DNA of 64,000 bases. It comes from Owenia fusiformis (lineage: Eukaryota; Annelida; Polychaeta; Sabellida; Oweniidae). Made by a program: the position numbers and the translations under genes. A model generated the notes under the pieces. That model was not told where the DNA came from, searched no databases, and was given only the letters and a program-made list of their open reading frames with translations. Where the stretch lies: contig CAIIXF020000010.1 in the NCBI GenBank assembly GCA_903813345.2, positions 25,692,425 to 25,756,424 of the forward strand, written 5' to 3'. Numbering within the stretch: the first letter of the stretch is position 1; each line of letters starts with the position of its first letter. Positions 54,301 through 64,000 of this stretch are shown here, piece by piece.

Positions 54301-57300
54301 CTATGTGTGTGCCGGCAATATAGATATTGCACCAGCTGATACGATAGCGAAGACTGGAGAAGATACTGAACTCATGTGCCAAATAGCTGAAGCTGCAATT
54401 GACTCTGAATTTGTTTCCTGGTTTGAGTACATTACTGATAGTAATGGAAAAAGAGTGTTTGTATCTAATAAACCAAATGATATCATAGACCCTGACAAAT
54501 ATGAGGTAGATTTGAACAAGAAGTATAACATCAAGATAAAGGGTGTTACTATTGGTGATGCGGGAAAATATGGATGCCAGACTTTTACTGATGGTAATAA
54601 CTACGCTGCATACCTGACAGTTTATGGTAAGTTCATGTAATCATAACATACACTGTAGTTCATGTCTAAATAACAATCTTTAATTACCCATTTTTATTGC
54701 ATCCTTTGGGTGCTATATTGTGATCAGTTTGTTAAGCTTTGTATCTCATTCTAATGAAAGAACCTATGATCAAATTTTTCATTGTTTTATACTTTTAAAA
54801 TATAAAGTCTTCCATTGTACTATATACAGAAGCGTCTCACCTCATTTAAAAATGGCAGCCATTTTTAATGCCAAAACATGTACTTTCACCATTTGAGTCC
54901 AGTACCCTTGGTACTATTTATTTATTGTTCTACTGCTGTGTATATTGTTCATTATAAGACTAAGGTTTGACACTTCGAATCTAGGATGTGTTGCGATAAA
55001 TCAATAGTAAATAAAGTGTTAACTCTATATTTAAGTTCAGGTCCAGGAATTGTTTTGTAATATTTATATAATATTTCTTGCAGATACTCCATCTTGTGGT
55101 AACACCAATGGTGATAATGTCAAAGAAGGGGATGAGGTTACATTTGAATGTCAGATGAACTATGCAGGTGATGCTAAGCCAACTCTGAAATGGTATCGCA
55201 ACCAGGAAGAAATGGAAGATGTTGTCTTCACAACTGAAGAGAATAAGCCTGCTATGGCAACTGTTAAATTCACTGTCACCCCCGAAGATAACGGTGCTGC
55301 TCTGACATGTAGAGTAAGCAGTAGCAGTGAGCCTGACTTTGCCGGTGATGAGTGCACTAGCTCACCTGTTTTAGCAGTGAAATGTAAGTATTCTCTTTGT
55401 TGAAATACACCTTAAACCACAAGTCAGGAGAAATGGCTGAAAGAAGTACTGGACATTGGGCCAGCCCTTCCCCCTTATAATTGGGGCTCAAAATTTGTAT
55501 TCCCACAAAAACTGAGAACAGAAGAAATAATGAACATTACTGGGCATTATTTTTTAATTTTGAATGTGGACCTTTGGTTTCAAAACTGTCCCATTTATGT
55601 GCCTAAAATTTTCCCACCTAATTAAAATGGAATTTAAGTACTTTACTTACCAAATGCATGAATATTATTGTTCATACTTAATTATATTTTTCTCAAGATC
55701 AAGCTTTTCTAGATCAAAATTTCCTGATCCTGTCACCTGTTTAAATGACTTTGGAAATGGATTTCTGGACTTATGCTTGCATTTGGTATAGTAGTTTTCT
55801 GATGAGCTTGTGAGATAGTGCCAGTTAAGGGTGTTTAAAACTGAGAATCATTCAAGTTTACTATTCTAAATTATCGTATATCATAGGTCTGTGTTACACT
55901 GATAAAAACAGGTAATCATTGAATCTCAATTTATGATTCCCATATAGTTACCCTTATGTATCTGATAGTTATACAAAAACATATCTGCTCTATGCAAGAA
56001 AAGATATTTCACTTTTTGTGGTGATTTTATAATATGAGGTCTGTGGGAAATCTCCCCAATCTAGAAGTTATTTTTTACAAGAAAATCAAATTTTCAAACC
56101 ATCATATGTTATTTCACAGTAGATTTCAAATATGATACAGGGGTTTCATTGGCAACAGGTAATTTTCACTGATTGTTTCACAAAATCGCCTGTTTTTAGG
56201 GACTTTTCAATTTTACCATGTTAAAGGACAAGGTGCAATTATTGGCAAATATCCCTATGGTCAAAATGAATCATTCTTAGGTGTAACATGAAGAATAAAA
56301 TGTCATATAATACTTTGGAAAATATTAAAGTGCTCGGACACACATAAGCTGAGATAGGGATCATTTCGTTCAGTAAGGTTGTATTGACTTATATGGGGCT
56401 GTGCACCATTGACTTAACATGAGGATATCAGCAGATCCCAATAAAGGCCATTGGTTTCCATTGATTATTACAGAAATACCAAAAATACACTATGACCTGA
56501 ATCGATTGCAAACTTAATAATTTCACAATACGACACAAATGGTTTATCTCATCAAATGTGCAAATATGAAGTTTGCAATCGATTCAGGTCATACTTAAAA
56601 TTAAAAGATTGTACATTTTTTCATCATTTTTTCCCTACAAAATGGCTATAGAAAAATGCTCCAAAACAACTTTTACACTTATCAATTATCATACAAGTTT
56701 GTAAAACCAAAGATTATACTATTATATTTCATTATGTAGTAACATATTTGGATAAGATGCAGGGATACGTAGGATGTAAATGGATTTTGACAGACACAAA
56801 AATACTTTCTGGTTTGGAATCTATGCCTCTACACTTCATGATTGAATTATGACCCTAATAAGTGGCCTATACATCAATACAGTGCTGAATATAGGTCAAC
56901 AAGATACTAGTGTGCATATAAATGTAATAATTGAAGCAGAATACTCATTTTGAAAAATCAGATGAATTATTTTTTTCCCATGGGGAGATCCCAATGGAGG
57001 GTGTATAAGGTCCTTTATGATTTCCATTAATTTTGCCTGTTTTGAGAAATTCTAGTGATGATATCACTTTGACTAAACTGCGAATTTTGAATGACGTAAT
57101 TCTAAATCAAGGTTATTTCTACTCTACTTGCATCGAGGCTATTTACATGTATATTTTTTGTTTTTTATTTTTATTAGCTCTAAAACATGTCAGTCTCTCC
57201 GACATATAGGTCACTTTACATTTTATGTGTTTTTGTATCATACAAGTAAACACCACAGTCAACAGATGTATAAAAGTATAAAAATAGTTTCATTGTACAA

Positions 57301-60300
57301 TAGACTTCCAAAAATTGCTACATAATGTACATACTATGGTACAAAATGGATAAATGTTAAACTCATGAAAATGGCTACAAAATATACACACTGTGGTGCA
57401 AACTAGTTAAATGTTCTTTTTTTGTCACACTCAGAACTTGGCAAGATCTTTTACTATTTAAATTTTGCTATTCATGTTTAGTTTTATAAAAATGTTGGAT
57501 ATATCACTAATTAAGAGAACTTGAACTTGTGTATGAAAATATTGCTCTTTGGCTTGAATAGGCAGGCAGAGGTAAATATTAAATGCAATTCGTCTTCAAT
57601 CTGGTTCAGGCTACGTTTTAAGCAGTCTGTCAACTAATTGTATTTTTCTAGGAAAACTTGCTCCAAATTCAAATCTTACATAATTTTACATGTAGATGTT
57701 GAATAAATTTTGAATATTTGGTTATTAAAATTCAGTTTACATATACTTGCATCTAGTTTTTTGACTAAAAATGTCTGTACTAAATTTTTTCCCTTGTTGA
57801 GAATATGACTGGCAAAGCCTTCAAAAAACCATTAGGTCATGTCTGTAATACTCTTCTAAGTCTACTCTTCTACCAGCTTTCCATATCTAACCATTATTCA
57901 TTATAGGTCTGATGATTTATAATTCCCTACTTGGTTATTATTAGAATATTATGATGATTGCTATTAGCTTCTTTCTGTCATTTTTCATTATTAATTATGA
58001 GAATTGCAATAATACAGTTCATATTCAAACATATATAAACTAAACTAACTAGGAACTAATAAATAACTTTGTAATGCCTGAAAATACTCTGTATTCAACC
58101 AAAATAGAGTTATATACATGTTTAATGTCAAATAGATGACTGTTGATGATATGTTCTCTTTTCCTTACAGTATTTCTGTGTGCCTTCTGTAACCCTAATA
58201 ATAAGTGACCAGTAAGGCCAGAAAACTAGCTTGCTTCTTAAATACTTGATATTTATCCAACTTGATAAGATAACTATTAATCTAAATCTTCGTATCTGTA
58301 AATAACATTCGTATAAAATTGGCAACTTTTTATGTCAAGTATTATAATCAGCTTTTCTATACCCTTTGCATTTGTTCGACTTCCATCTCTCCTCCACTGT
58401 CTATTTTATGGCTGTCATTGCTATAGTCTTCCATCTCTCCTCCACTGTCTATTTTATGGCTGCCATTGCTATAAAGTCTTCCATCTCTCCTCCACTGTCT
58501 ATTTTATGGCTGCCATTGCTATAAAGTCTTCCATCTCTCCTCCACTGTCTATTTTATGGCTGTCATTGCTATAAAGTCTTCCATCTCTCCTCCACTGTCT
58601 ATTTTATGGCTGTCATTGCTATAAAGTCTTCCATCTCTCCTCCACTGTCTATTTTATGGCTGCCATTGGTATAAAGTCTTCCATCTCTCCTCCACTGTCT
58701 ATTTTATGGCTGTCATTGCTATAAAGTCTTCCATCTCTCCTCCACTGTCTATTTTATGGCTGCCATTGCTATAAAGTCTTCCATCTCTCCTCCACTGTCT
58801 ATTTTATGGCTGCCATTGCTATAAAGTCTTCCATCTCTCCTCCACTGTCTATTTTATGGCTGCCATTGCTATAAAGTCTTCCATCTCTCCTCCACTGTCT
58901 ATTTTATGGCTGCCATTGCTATAAAGTCTTCCATCTCTCCTCCACTGTCTATTTTATGGCTGTCATTGCTATAAAGTCTTCCATCTCTCCTCCACTGTCT
59001 ATTTTATGGCTGTCATTGCTATAAAGTCTTCCATCTCTCCTCCACTGTCTATTTTATGGCTGCCATTGGTATAAAGTCTTCCATCTCTCCTCCACTGTCT
59101 ATTTTATGGCTGTCATTGCTATAAAGTCTTCCATCTCTCCTCCACTGTCTATTTTATGGCTGTCATTGCTATAAAGTCTTCCATCTCTCCTCCACTGTCT
59201 ATTTTATGGCTGCCATTGGTATAAAGTCTTCCATCTCTCCTCCACTGTCTATTTTATGGCTGTCATTGCTATAAAGTCTTCCATCTCTCCTCCACTGTCT
59301 ATTTTATGGCTGTCATTGCTATAAAGTCTTCCATCTCTCCTCCACTGTCTATTTTATGGCTGCCATTGGTATAAAGTCTTCCATCTCTCCTCCACTGTCT
59401 ATTTTATGGCTGCCATTGCTATAAAGTCTTCTATCTCTCCTCCACTGTCTATTTTATGGCTGCCATTGCTATAAAGTCTTCCATCTCTCCTCCACTGTCT
59501 ATTTTATGGCTCTCATTGCTATGAAGTCTTCTATCTCTCCTCCACTGTCTATTTTATGGCTGTCATTGCTATAAAGTCTTCTATCTCTCCTCCACTGTCT
59601 ATTTTATGACTGTCATTGCTATAAAGTCTTCCATCTCTCCTCCACTGTCTATTTTATGGCTGCCATTGGTATAAAGTCTTCCATCTCTCCTCCACTGTCT
59701 ATTTTATGGCTGTCATTGCTATAAAGTCTTCCATCTCTCCTCCACTGTCTATTTTATGGCTGCCATTGCTATAAAGTCTTCCATCTCTCCTCCACTGTCT
59801 ATTTTATGGCTGCCATTGCTATAAAGTCTTCCATCTCTCCTCCACTGTCTATTTTATGGCTGCCATTGCTATAAAGTCTTCCATCTCTCCTCCACTGTCT
59901 ATTTTATGGCTGCCATTGCTATAAAGTCTTCCATCTCTCCTCCACTGTCTATTTTATGGCTGTCATTGCTATAAAGTCTTCCATCTCTCCTCCACTGTCT
60001 ATTTTATGGCTGTCATTGCTATAAAGTCTTCCATCTCTCCTCCACTGTCTATTTTATGGCTGCCATTGGTATAAAGTCTTCCATCTCTCCTCCACTGTCT
60101 ATTTTATGGCTGTCATTGCTATAAAGTCTTCCATCTCTCCTCCACTGTCTATTTTATGGCTGTCATTGCTATAAAGTCTTCCATCTCTCCTCCACTGTCT
60201 ATTTTATGGCTGCCATTGGTATAAAGTCTTCCATCTCTCCTCCACTGTCTATTTTATGGCTGTCATTGCTATAAAGTCTTCCATCTCTCCTCCACTGTCT

Positions 60301-63061
60301 ATTTTATGGCTGTCATTGCTATAAAGTCTTCCATCTCTCCTCCACTGTCTATTTTATGGCTGCCATTGGTATAAAGTCTTCCATCTCTCCTCCACTGTCT
60401 ATTTTATGGCTGCCATTGCTATAAAGTCTTCTATCTCTCCTCCACTGTCTATTTTATGGCTGCCATTGCTATAAAGTCTTCTATCTCTCCTCCACTGTCT
60501 ATTTTATGGCTGCCATTGCTATAAAGTCTTCCATCTCTCCTCCACTGTCTATTTTATGGCTCTCATTGCTATGAAGTCTTCTATCTCTCCTCCACTGTCT
60601 ATTTTATGGCTGTCATTGCTATAAAGTCTTCTATCTCTCCTCCACTGTCTATTTTATGACTGTCATTGCTATAAAGTCTTCCATCTCTCCTCCACTGTCT
60701 ATTTTATGGCTGCCATTGGTATAAAGTCTTCCATCTCTCCTCCACTGTCTATTTTATGGCTGCCATTGCTATAAAGTCTTCCATCTCTCCTCCACTGTCT
60801 ATTTTATGGCTGCCATTGCTATAAAGTCTTCCATCTCTCCTCCACTGTCTATTTTATGGCTGTCATTGCTATAAAGTCTTCCATCTCTCCTCCACTGTCT
60901 ATTTTATGGCTGCCATTGCTATGAAGTCTTCCATCTCTCCTCCACTGTCTATTTTATGGCTCTCATTGCTATGAAGTCTTCTATCTCTCCTCCACTGTCT
61001 ATTTTATGGCTGTCATTGCTATAAAGTCTTCTATCTCTCCTCCACTGTCTATTCTGTCTATTTTATGGCTGTCATTGCTATAAAGTCTTCCATCTCTCCT
61101 CCACTGTCTATTTTATGGCTGCCATTGCTATAAAGTCTTCTATCTCTCCTCCACTGTCTATTTTATGGCGGTCATTTGACTCTCTCTTATTTAGGGTATG
61201 GCCATTCAGAATAATCTTATCTGAAATAACTCATGAATTATCTGCACAAGTCCTAAATAAGTAATAAACAATAAATAAAAAGTATGTGGTATGTTTTATT
61301 TTCTAATTCAAAGTGAAGTTCATATACAATTTAATATGTAGAAGTTTCATTCACAGATAATAGCTATATATGAATAGAGCATAATGTATTTTATGCTATG
61401 TTCCTCAGTATTCTGTAAGCCTAGTTGAGGCATTGTGTTGAGCATAATGTATGTAATTTCACTCAAGCTAAATCTCACTGAGGAGTGGTCCAGATCGATA
61501 CAAACCAGCCTCTATTAGATAATGCTATATTGGCATCTATACTATCTTGCTTTGTTTAGTAACAACCCTGATTTTATTGTCAAATGTTGATATTGGTTTG
61601 TTAGGTGAGACTGCATGCTATCTCAATACATATGCTGAATTATATCTCCCTATATCTGCCTTTTAAGAATTCTCCTTGTTAGTTACAATTTCTCAATTCC
61701 CTCTCTTAATGTTGGGCAAAACCTTACATTTTGAACTCTCAAAGGCCAAGCAGAATTATGTCTACTTTACTTGGTATTCTGTCAAATCACTTGTCAGTCT
61801 GAACATTACATATTCAGGCAGAAGTAATGTCTCATTTCTACATCCATCCATATAATTTTTGAATATCCCTTCCAAACTATGTTTGATGGGATAATAATAT
61901 ACCTTGTTAGAACATTGTTAGGGATGAAGTTATCAATTTTAATGAGGGTTTGATGAACTTACAAATGTGTTATTATAATGGCAAGAGGGAAATAATTATA
62001 AATCACTCAATACATCTGTCTATTAATTGATAATTATTAGATAATTTAGAACAACATGTTATATAACTACTATGCAATGGTGAGAGGATGTCCCTCATGT
62101 TTATAAGCAAACTTTATAGAATTTGTTAACATTACAGTATCGTGTTTTTATTATATTATCTAACAATAGCAATCATCATATGTTACATTAATAAAGAGGA
62201 CCCCTTCCAAAATTTTCAGTCCTATTTAGCAAGATATTGTCAAATTTCTCCTGTGTTTATCATTTTCTAAGTTCAGTGGTTTACTGATACCAACGTGAAC
62301 AACGTGGCAGAGAAGCTATTAGTACTTGAGAATAGTCTATTCGAATAGACCATCTAAATGGACAATGTAAATGGCCATCTGGAGAGATGTAATCATATCA
62401 TTCACCTTAGACTCATTAATTATTAATTATTGAGCAGGGATGTGTAACTGACATATTATAATAGCTAATAATGTATTGTGTTACGTTTATTTCCTCTATA
62501 TATTACTTAATAACTTTTGATATATAAGCATTGTTGGAGAGATTCCTTAATTTCCATACATTGCTCAAGCTCTTGGTACAGTTGGGGCATTATAATTCTT
62601 CCGCATTTATGTATATATGATTGGGTTATGCATACTACCAATAGCCTTAATACTTTAACCCATTTCACTGTTGTAATGTAATGCTACATCTTAGTTATCA
62701 CTTAAACATTTTTAGAGAGAATTGTATTGTTTAAAAGCTGCTTCTCATGAAAATCACTTGATTCCTGTGTTTTCAGACATGCCACGTAATGTTCAGGCAA
62801 CTAGCCTTGATGATTCTCAAGCAAATGTCCTTAGCATTGGACAAAAGATTGTAGCAACAGCTGATGCCAACCCTGTCGCTGGTTTTAACTGGGAAATCTT
62901 GCCTGCTGGAGAGAACAAGACACTCATCACATCATCTGGAGCTGAAGTGAATGTCACAGAGGAGATGGTCGGTGAAAGCACATGGACTCTGAAAGTACAA
63001 AATGACGTAAACACCCCTGATGATATTGTTGTAAAGACATACACTGTAACAGTCAACTCAG
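51365..63061 (+). CDS. Ig-domain cell-surface protein, paralogue of the minus-strand gene, 3' end outside window
   Basis: Four exons joined in phase 1: 51365-51398, 54297-54626, 55084-55383 and 62777-63061, the last with donor G/GTATGT, so the gene continues. The joined protein starts MDFKLMILFVTVGYVCA, a signal peptide split by intron 1. Residues 18-121 form a V-type domain (DTELMCQIAEA, EFVSWFEYI, GDAGKYGCQTF). Residues 122-221 form a C2-like domain with flanking extra cysteines (TPSCGNTN, VTFECQMNY, LKWYRNQEE, ALTCRVSSS, DECTSSPV). Residues 222-316 form a third Ig-like domain (ADANPVAGFNWEI, ESTWTLKVQNDV) in one exon without the canonical cysteine pair. Start, phases and domain order match the divergent gene at 46991-36938. 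Intron 3 (55384-62776) holds the 50-bp minisatellite. The anchor type cannot be seen. Function is unknown; recognition or adhesion is inferred. Confidence 0.85.
51706..52535. mobile_element. Inverted-repeat element (about 830 bp) in intron 1 of the plus-strand Ig gene
   Basis: The ends CAAATTTTTTATTCTGTCAA are mirrored and stay nearly identical for about 130 bp (through GGTTACATCGTGGAACGCAG). High arm identity suggests a fairly recent insertion. The interior carries four CACGTG boxes. Confidence 0.82.
52249..52321 (+). promoter_or_regulatory. Cluster of four CACGTG E-boxes
   Basis: CACGTG occurs at 52249-52254, 52286-52291, 52305-52310 and 52316-52321; three read TCACGTG. They lie in the interior of the intron-1 element. 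Confidence 0.55.
52540..52915. repeat. Tandem repeat TATCTAGAATTCACAAGTTC, interrupted by a small insertion
   Basis: Units of TTTTATCATATCTATTTTAT then CATATCTAGAATTCACAAG recur four times. At 52643-52799 they are split by a 157-bp insertion whose ends mirror each other (CATGGGCGTAGCG and CGCTACGCTCATG). Confidence 0.75.
53317..53345. repeat. Perfect palindrome, 14-bp arms
   Basis: AACAGACCGAATAT, one A, then ATATTCGGTCTGTT. It could form a small cruciform or be a dimeric factor site; no known motif is assigned. Confidence 0.75.
54050..54240 (-). mobile_element. Possible tRNA-derived SINE
   Basis: On the minus strand GTGGGTTTGATCCCCATGCA resembles a tRNA box B (GGTTTGATCCC). It is preceded by GTCAGTCTGACCAG and followed by a unique body ending in CGTCTGAATAAATATTCAGA. 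Box A is not convincing. It lies just before exon 2 of the plus-strand Ig gene. Confidence 0.35.
56491..56593. repeat. Perfect 25-bp inverted repeat in intron 3
   Basis: TATGACCTGAATCGATTGCA plus AACTT (56491-56515) is exactly mirrored at 56569-56593, with a 53-base loop. No other structure is seen in 55384-58370. Confidence 0.85.
58380..61176. repeat. 50-bp minisatellite, about 56 units, with higher-order structure
   Basis: The unit is GTCTTCCATCTCTCCTCCAC then TGTCTATTTTATGGCTGCCA then TTGCTATAAA. Variants are TGCC/TGTC/TCTC, TTGCT/TTGGT, CCATC/CTATC and ATAAAG/ATGAAG. A three-unit pattern (TGTC-GCT, TGTC-GCT, TGCC-GGT) repeats every 150 bp in two stretches. A larger copy of about 1.0 kb is shown by matching rare variants (TCTCATTGCTATGAAG at 59511 and 60561; TTTTATGACTGTC at 59602 and 60652). 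The unit is not a multiple of three, so no long frame exists. It lies in intron 3 of the plus-strand Ig gene. Confidence 0.95.
61177..62776. other. Remainder of intron 3, no feature recognised
   Basis: AT-rich sequence without recognisable repeats or exons. A TTTTCAG acceptor at its end opens exon 4 of the plus-strand Ig gene. Confidence 0.5.
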
Positions 63062-64000
63062 GTATGTGTGATTTCCAGCATGGAATATTTTACTGTGTTA
63101 CTGCGAATATTAATGGTTATCAGGATTTAAGTAAAGAATCTAATACTTTTAAGTGCTAATTAACTCTACTTATTTATTAAATGCATATTGTAAAAGTTCT
63201 GCATTGTGATATATTTTATACCAGCTATATTATTCTGTACTAATCCAAGCATACTAAGAGAATGCTTGGTTCACGGAAAGGATGCTAATTAAAATGATGG
63301 CTTCTGTTCAAAACTTTGAACTGATGACTCTTGTATATAACTCTGCTGCACCCAGCTTGAACAGCTACTTGCTTTCCCACACAGTTGAATATTTAGAAAA
63401 TCATGGAAATCTTTGCATTTGAATGAGTTTTTGAGAATTCCTTAATATCATATATCAAAAACATAGAATTTCATTATCTGGTTTATAGTAATGGAAACTC
63501 TTTTCATTGCTGTCTATAACACCAATCAGGTTGCATGTAACAAACATGTTAACACAAGTTGCAAGTTTACTTAAACTCAAATTAAATGGCACTTTGTTTT
63601 ACATGATGTCTTTTATCATCTTTTGTCATCAACATTGCCATCAACATTGCCATTCATTCTCAGTAACATCCTTAACCGTGACAGTGTCTTCATTCTCCAA
63701 ACCTGATCTTTGCTATATGATGATATTGTGCAAACATAAAGGCATTTGGAGGATGACTTTCTTTTACTATTTGCATGACTTGCGCTCCTTTCCGCAGTCC
63801 CTTTGAATAATTTATGGAAAACTACCTTATATGTCAGAGCTCTTGATATTCCAAATTGCTATAAAACAGAACGAATTTTCTGATCTTGAAATCTCTTGAG
63901 TTCTTCTGTTTTGTTAAAATGCTCAAATGCTCCAGGATCAATATTCCCCATTAAGTAGATTGGCGCTATAGTGATTTACAGTCTTCTAGGAGACTACAGA
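63062..64000. other. Start of intron 4 of the plus-strand Ig gene, no further exon supported
   Basis: A TTCTCAG acceptor at about 63656-63662 opens a phase-compatible frame (TSLTVTVSSFSKPDLCYMMI) that stops near 63805. It does not look like an anchor or Ig domain, so I do not call it an exon. Confidence 0.4.

Noticed and set aside
58332-58574. Hydrophobic 80-residue frame that could look like a membrane protein
   Set aside because: It is the 50-bp minisatellite read through shifting frames.
63657-63806. Candidate last exon of the plus-strand Ig gene (phase fits, acceptor present)
   Set aside because: The encoded stretch has no GPI-type or membrane-anchor pattern and ends in ordinary mixed residues, so support is too weak.
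1-64000. CRISPR array or bacterial operon structure
   Set aside because: Introns with GT-AG borders, LTR and LINE elements and Ig domains show animal DNA; the regular repeats are minisatellites without unique spacers.

Overview
This window is AT-rich, intron-bearing metazoan DNA. Spliced immunoglobulin-domain genes, a Ty3/Gypsy LTR element, a CR1/Jockey-type LINE, hAT and Myb/SANT sequences and many MITEs fit a marine invertebrate such as an echinoderm, hemichordate or mollusc. I cannot fix the phylum from the sequence alone.

Left third (1-22.5 kb) is a nest of mobile elements. It holds two fossil Ty3/Gypsy pol pieces (1-800, 1984-2455), a TTAA-flanked piggyBac-like MITE (1179-1872), and a two-exon Myb/SANT-like gene or pseudogene (2750-5316) whose intron carries a TA-flanked MITE. 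An almost whole Ty3/Gypsy element (6869-12344) has identical 155-bp LTRs, a 5-bp target duplication and a TTAA-flanked MITE in its reverse transcriptase. Two copies of an older repeat follow, one of them hit by another TA-MITE (12793-13715). Then come a CATGCA-rich minisatellite (16.0-16.6 kb), a 4.2-kb foldback element with arms of about 1 kb around a tandem array (17311-21524), and a small inverted-repeat element that holds what looks like a promoter and first exon (22214-22500).

The middle (22.5-36.9 kb) has a multi-exon hAT-type gene relic (25400-28053), several palindromic MITEs, and an 83-bp tandem duplication with CTCF-like and AP-1-like motifs. Otherwise it is non-coding.

The right half (36.9-64 kb) holds the host genes of most interest: two divergently transcribed immunoglobulin-superfamily paralogues. 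The minus-strand gene (46991 to 36938, six coding exons, 344 residues) has a signal peptide, three Ig domains (V, C2-like, I/C2-like) and a hydrophobic C-terminus that fits a GPI anchor. The plus-strand gene (51365 to beyond 63061) shares the start (MDFK), exon phases and domain order. Its third Ig domain lacks the usual cysteine pair and its last exons lie outside the window. A 5'-truncated LINE lies between them. Their introns hold a 3.27-kb foldback element with a nuclear-receptor-half-site satellite, an inverted-repeat element with four CACGTG boxes, and a 2.8-kb 50-bp minisatellite with higher-order structure. The pair resembles a fast-evolving cell-surface recognition locus, but that role is inference.
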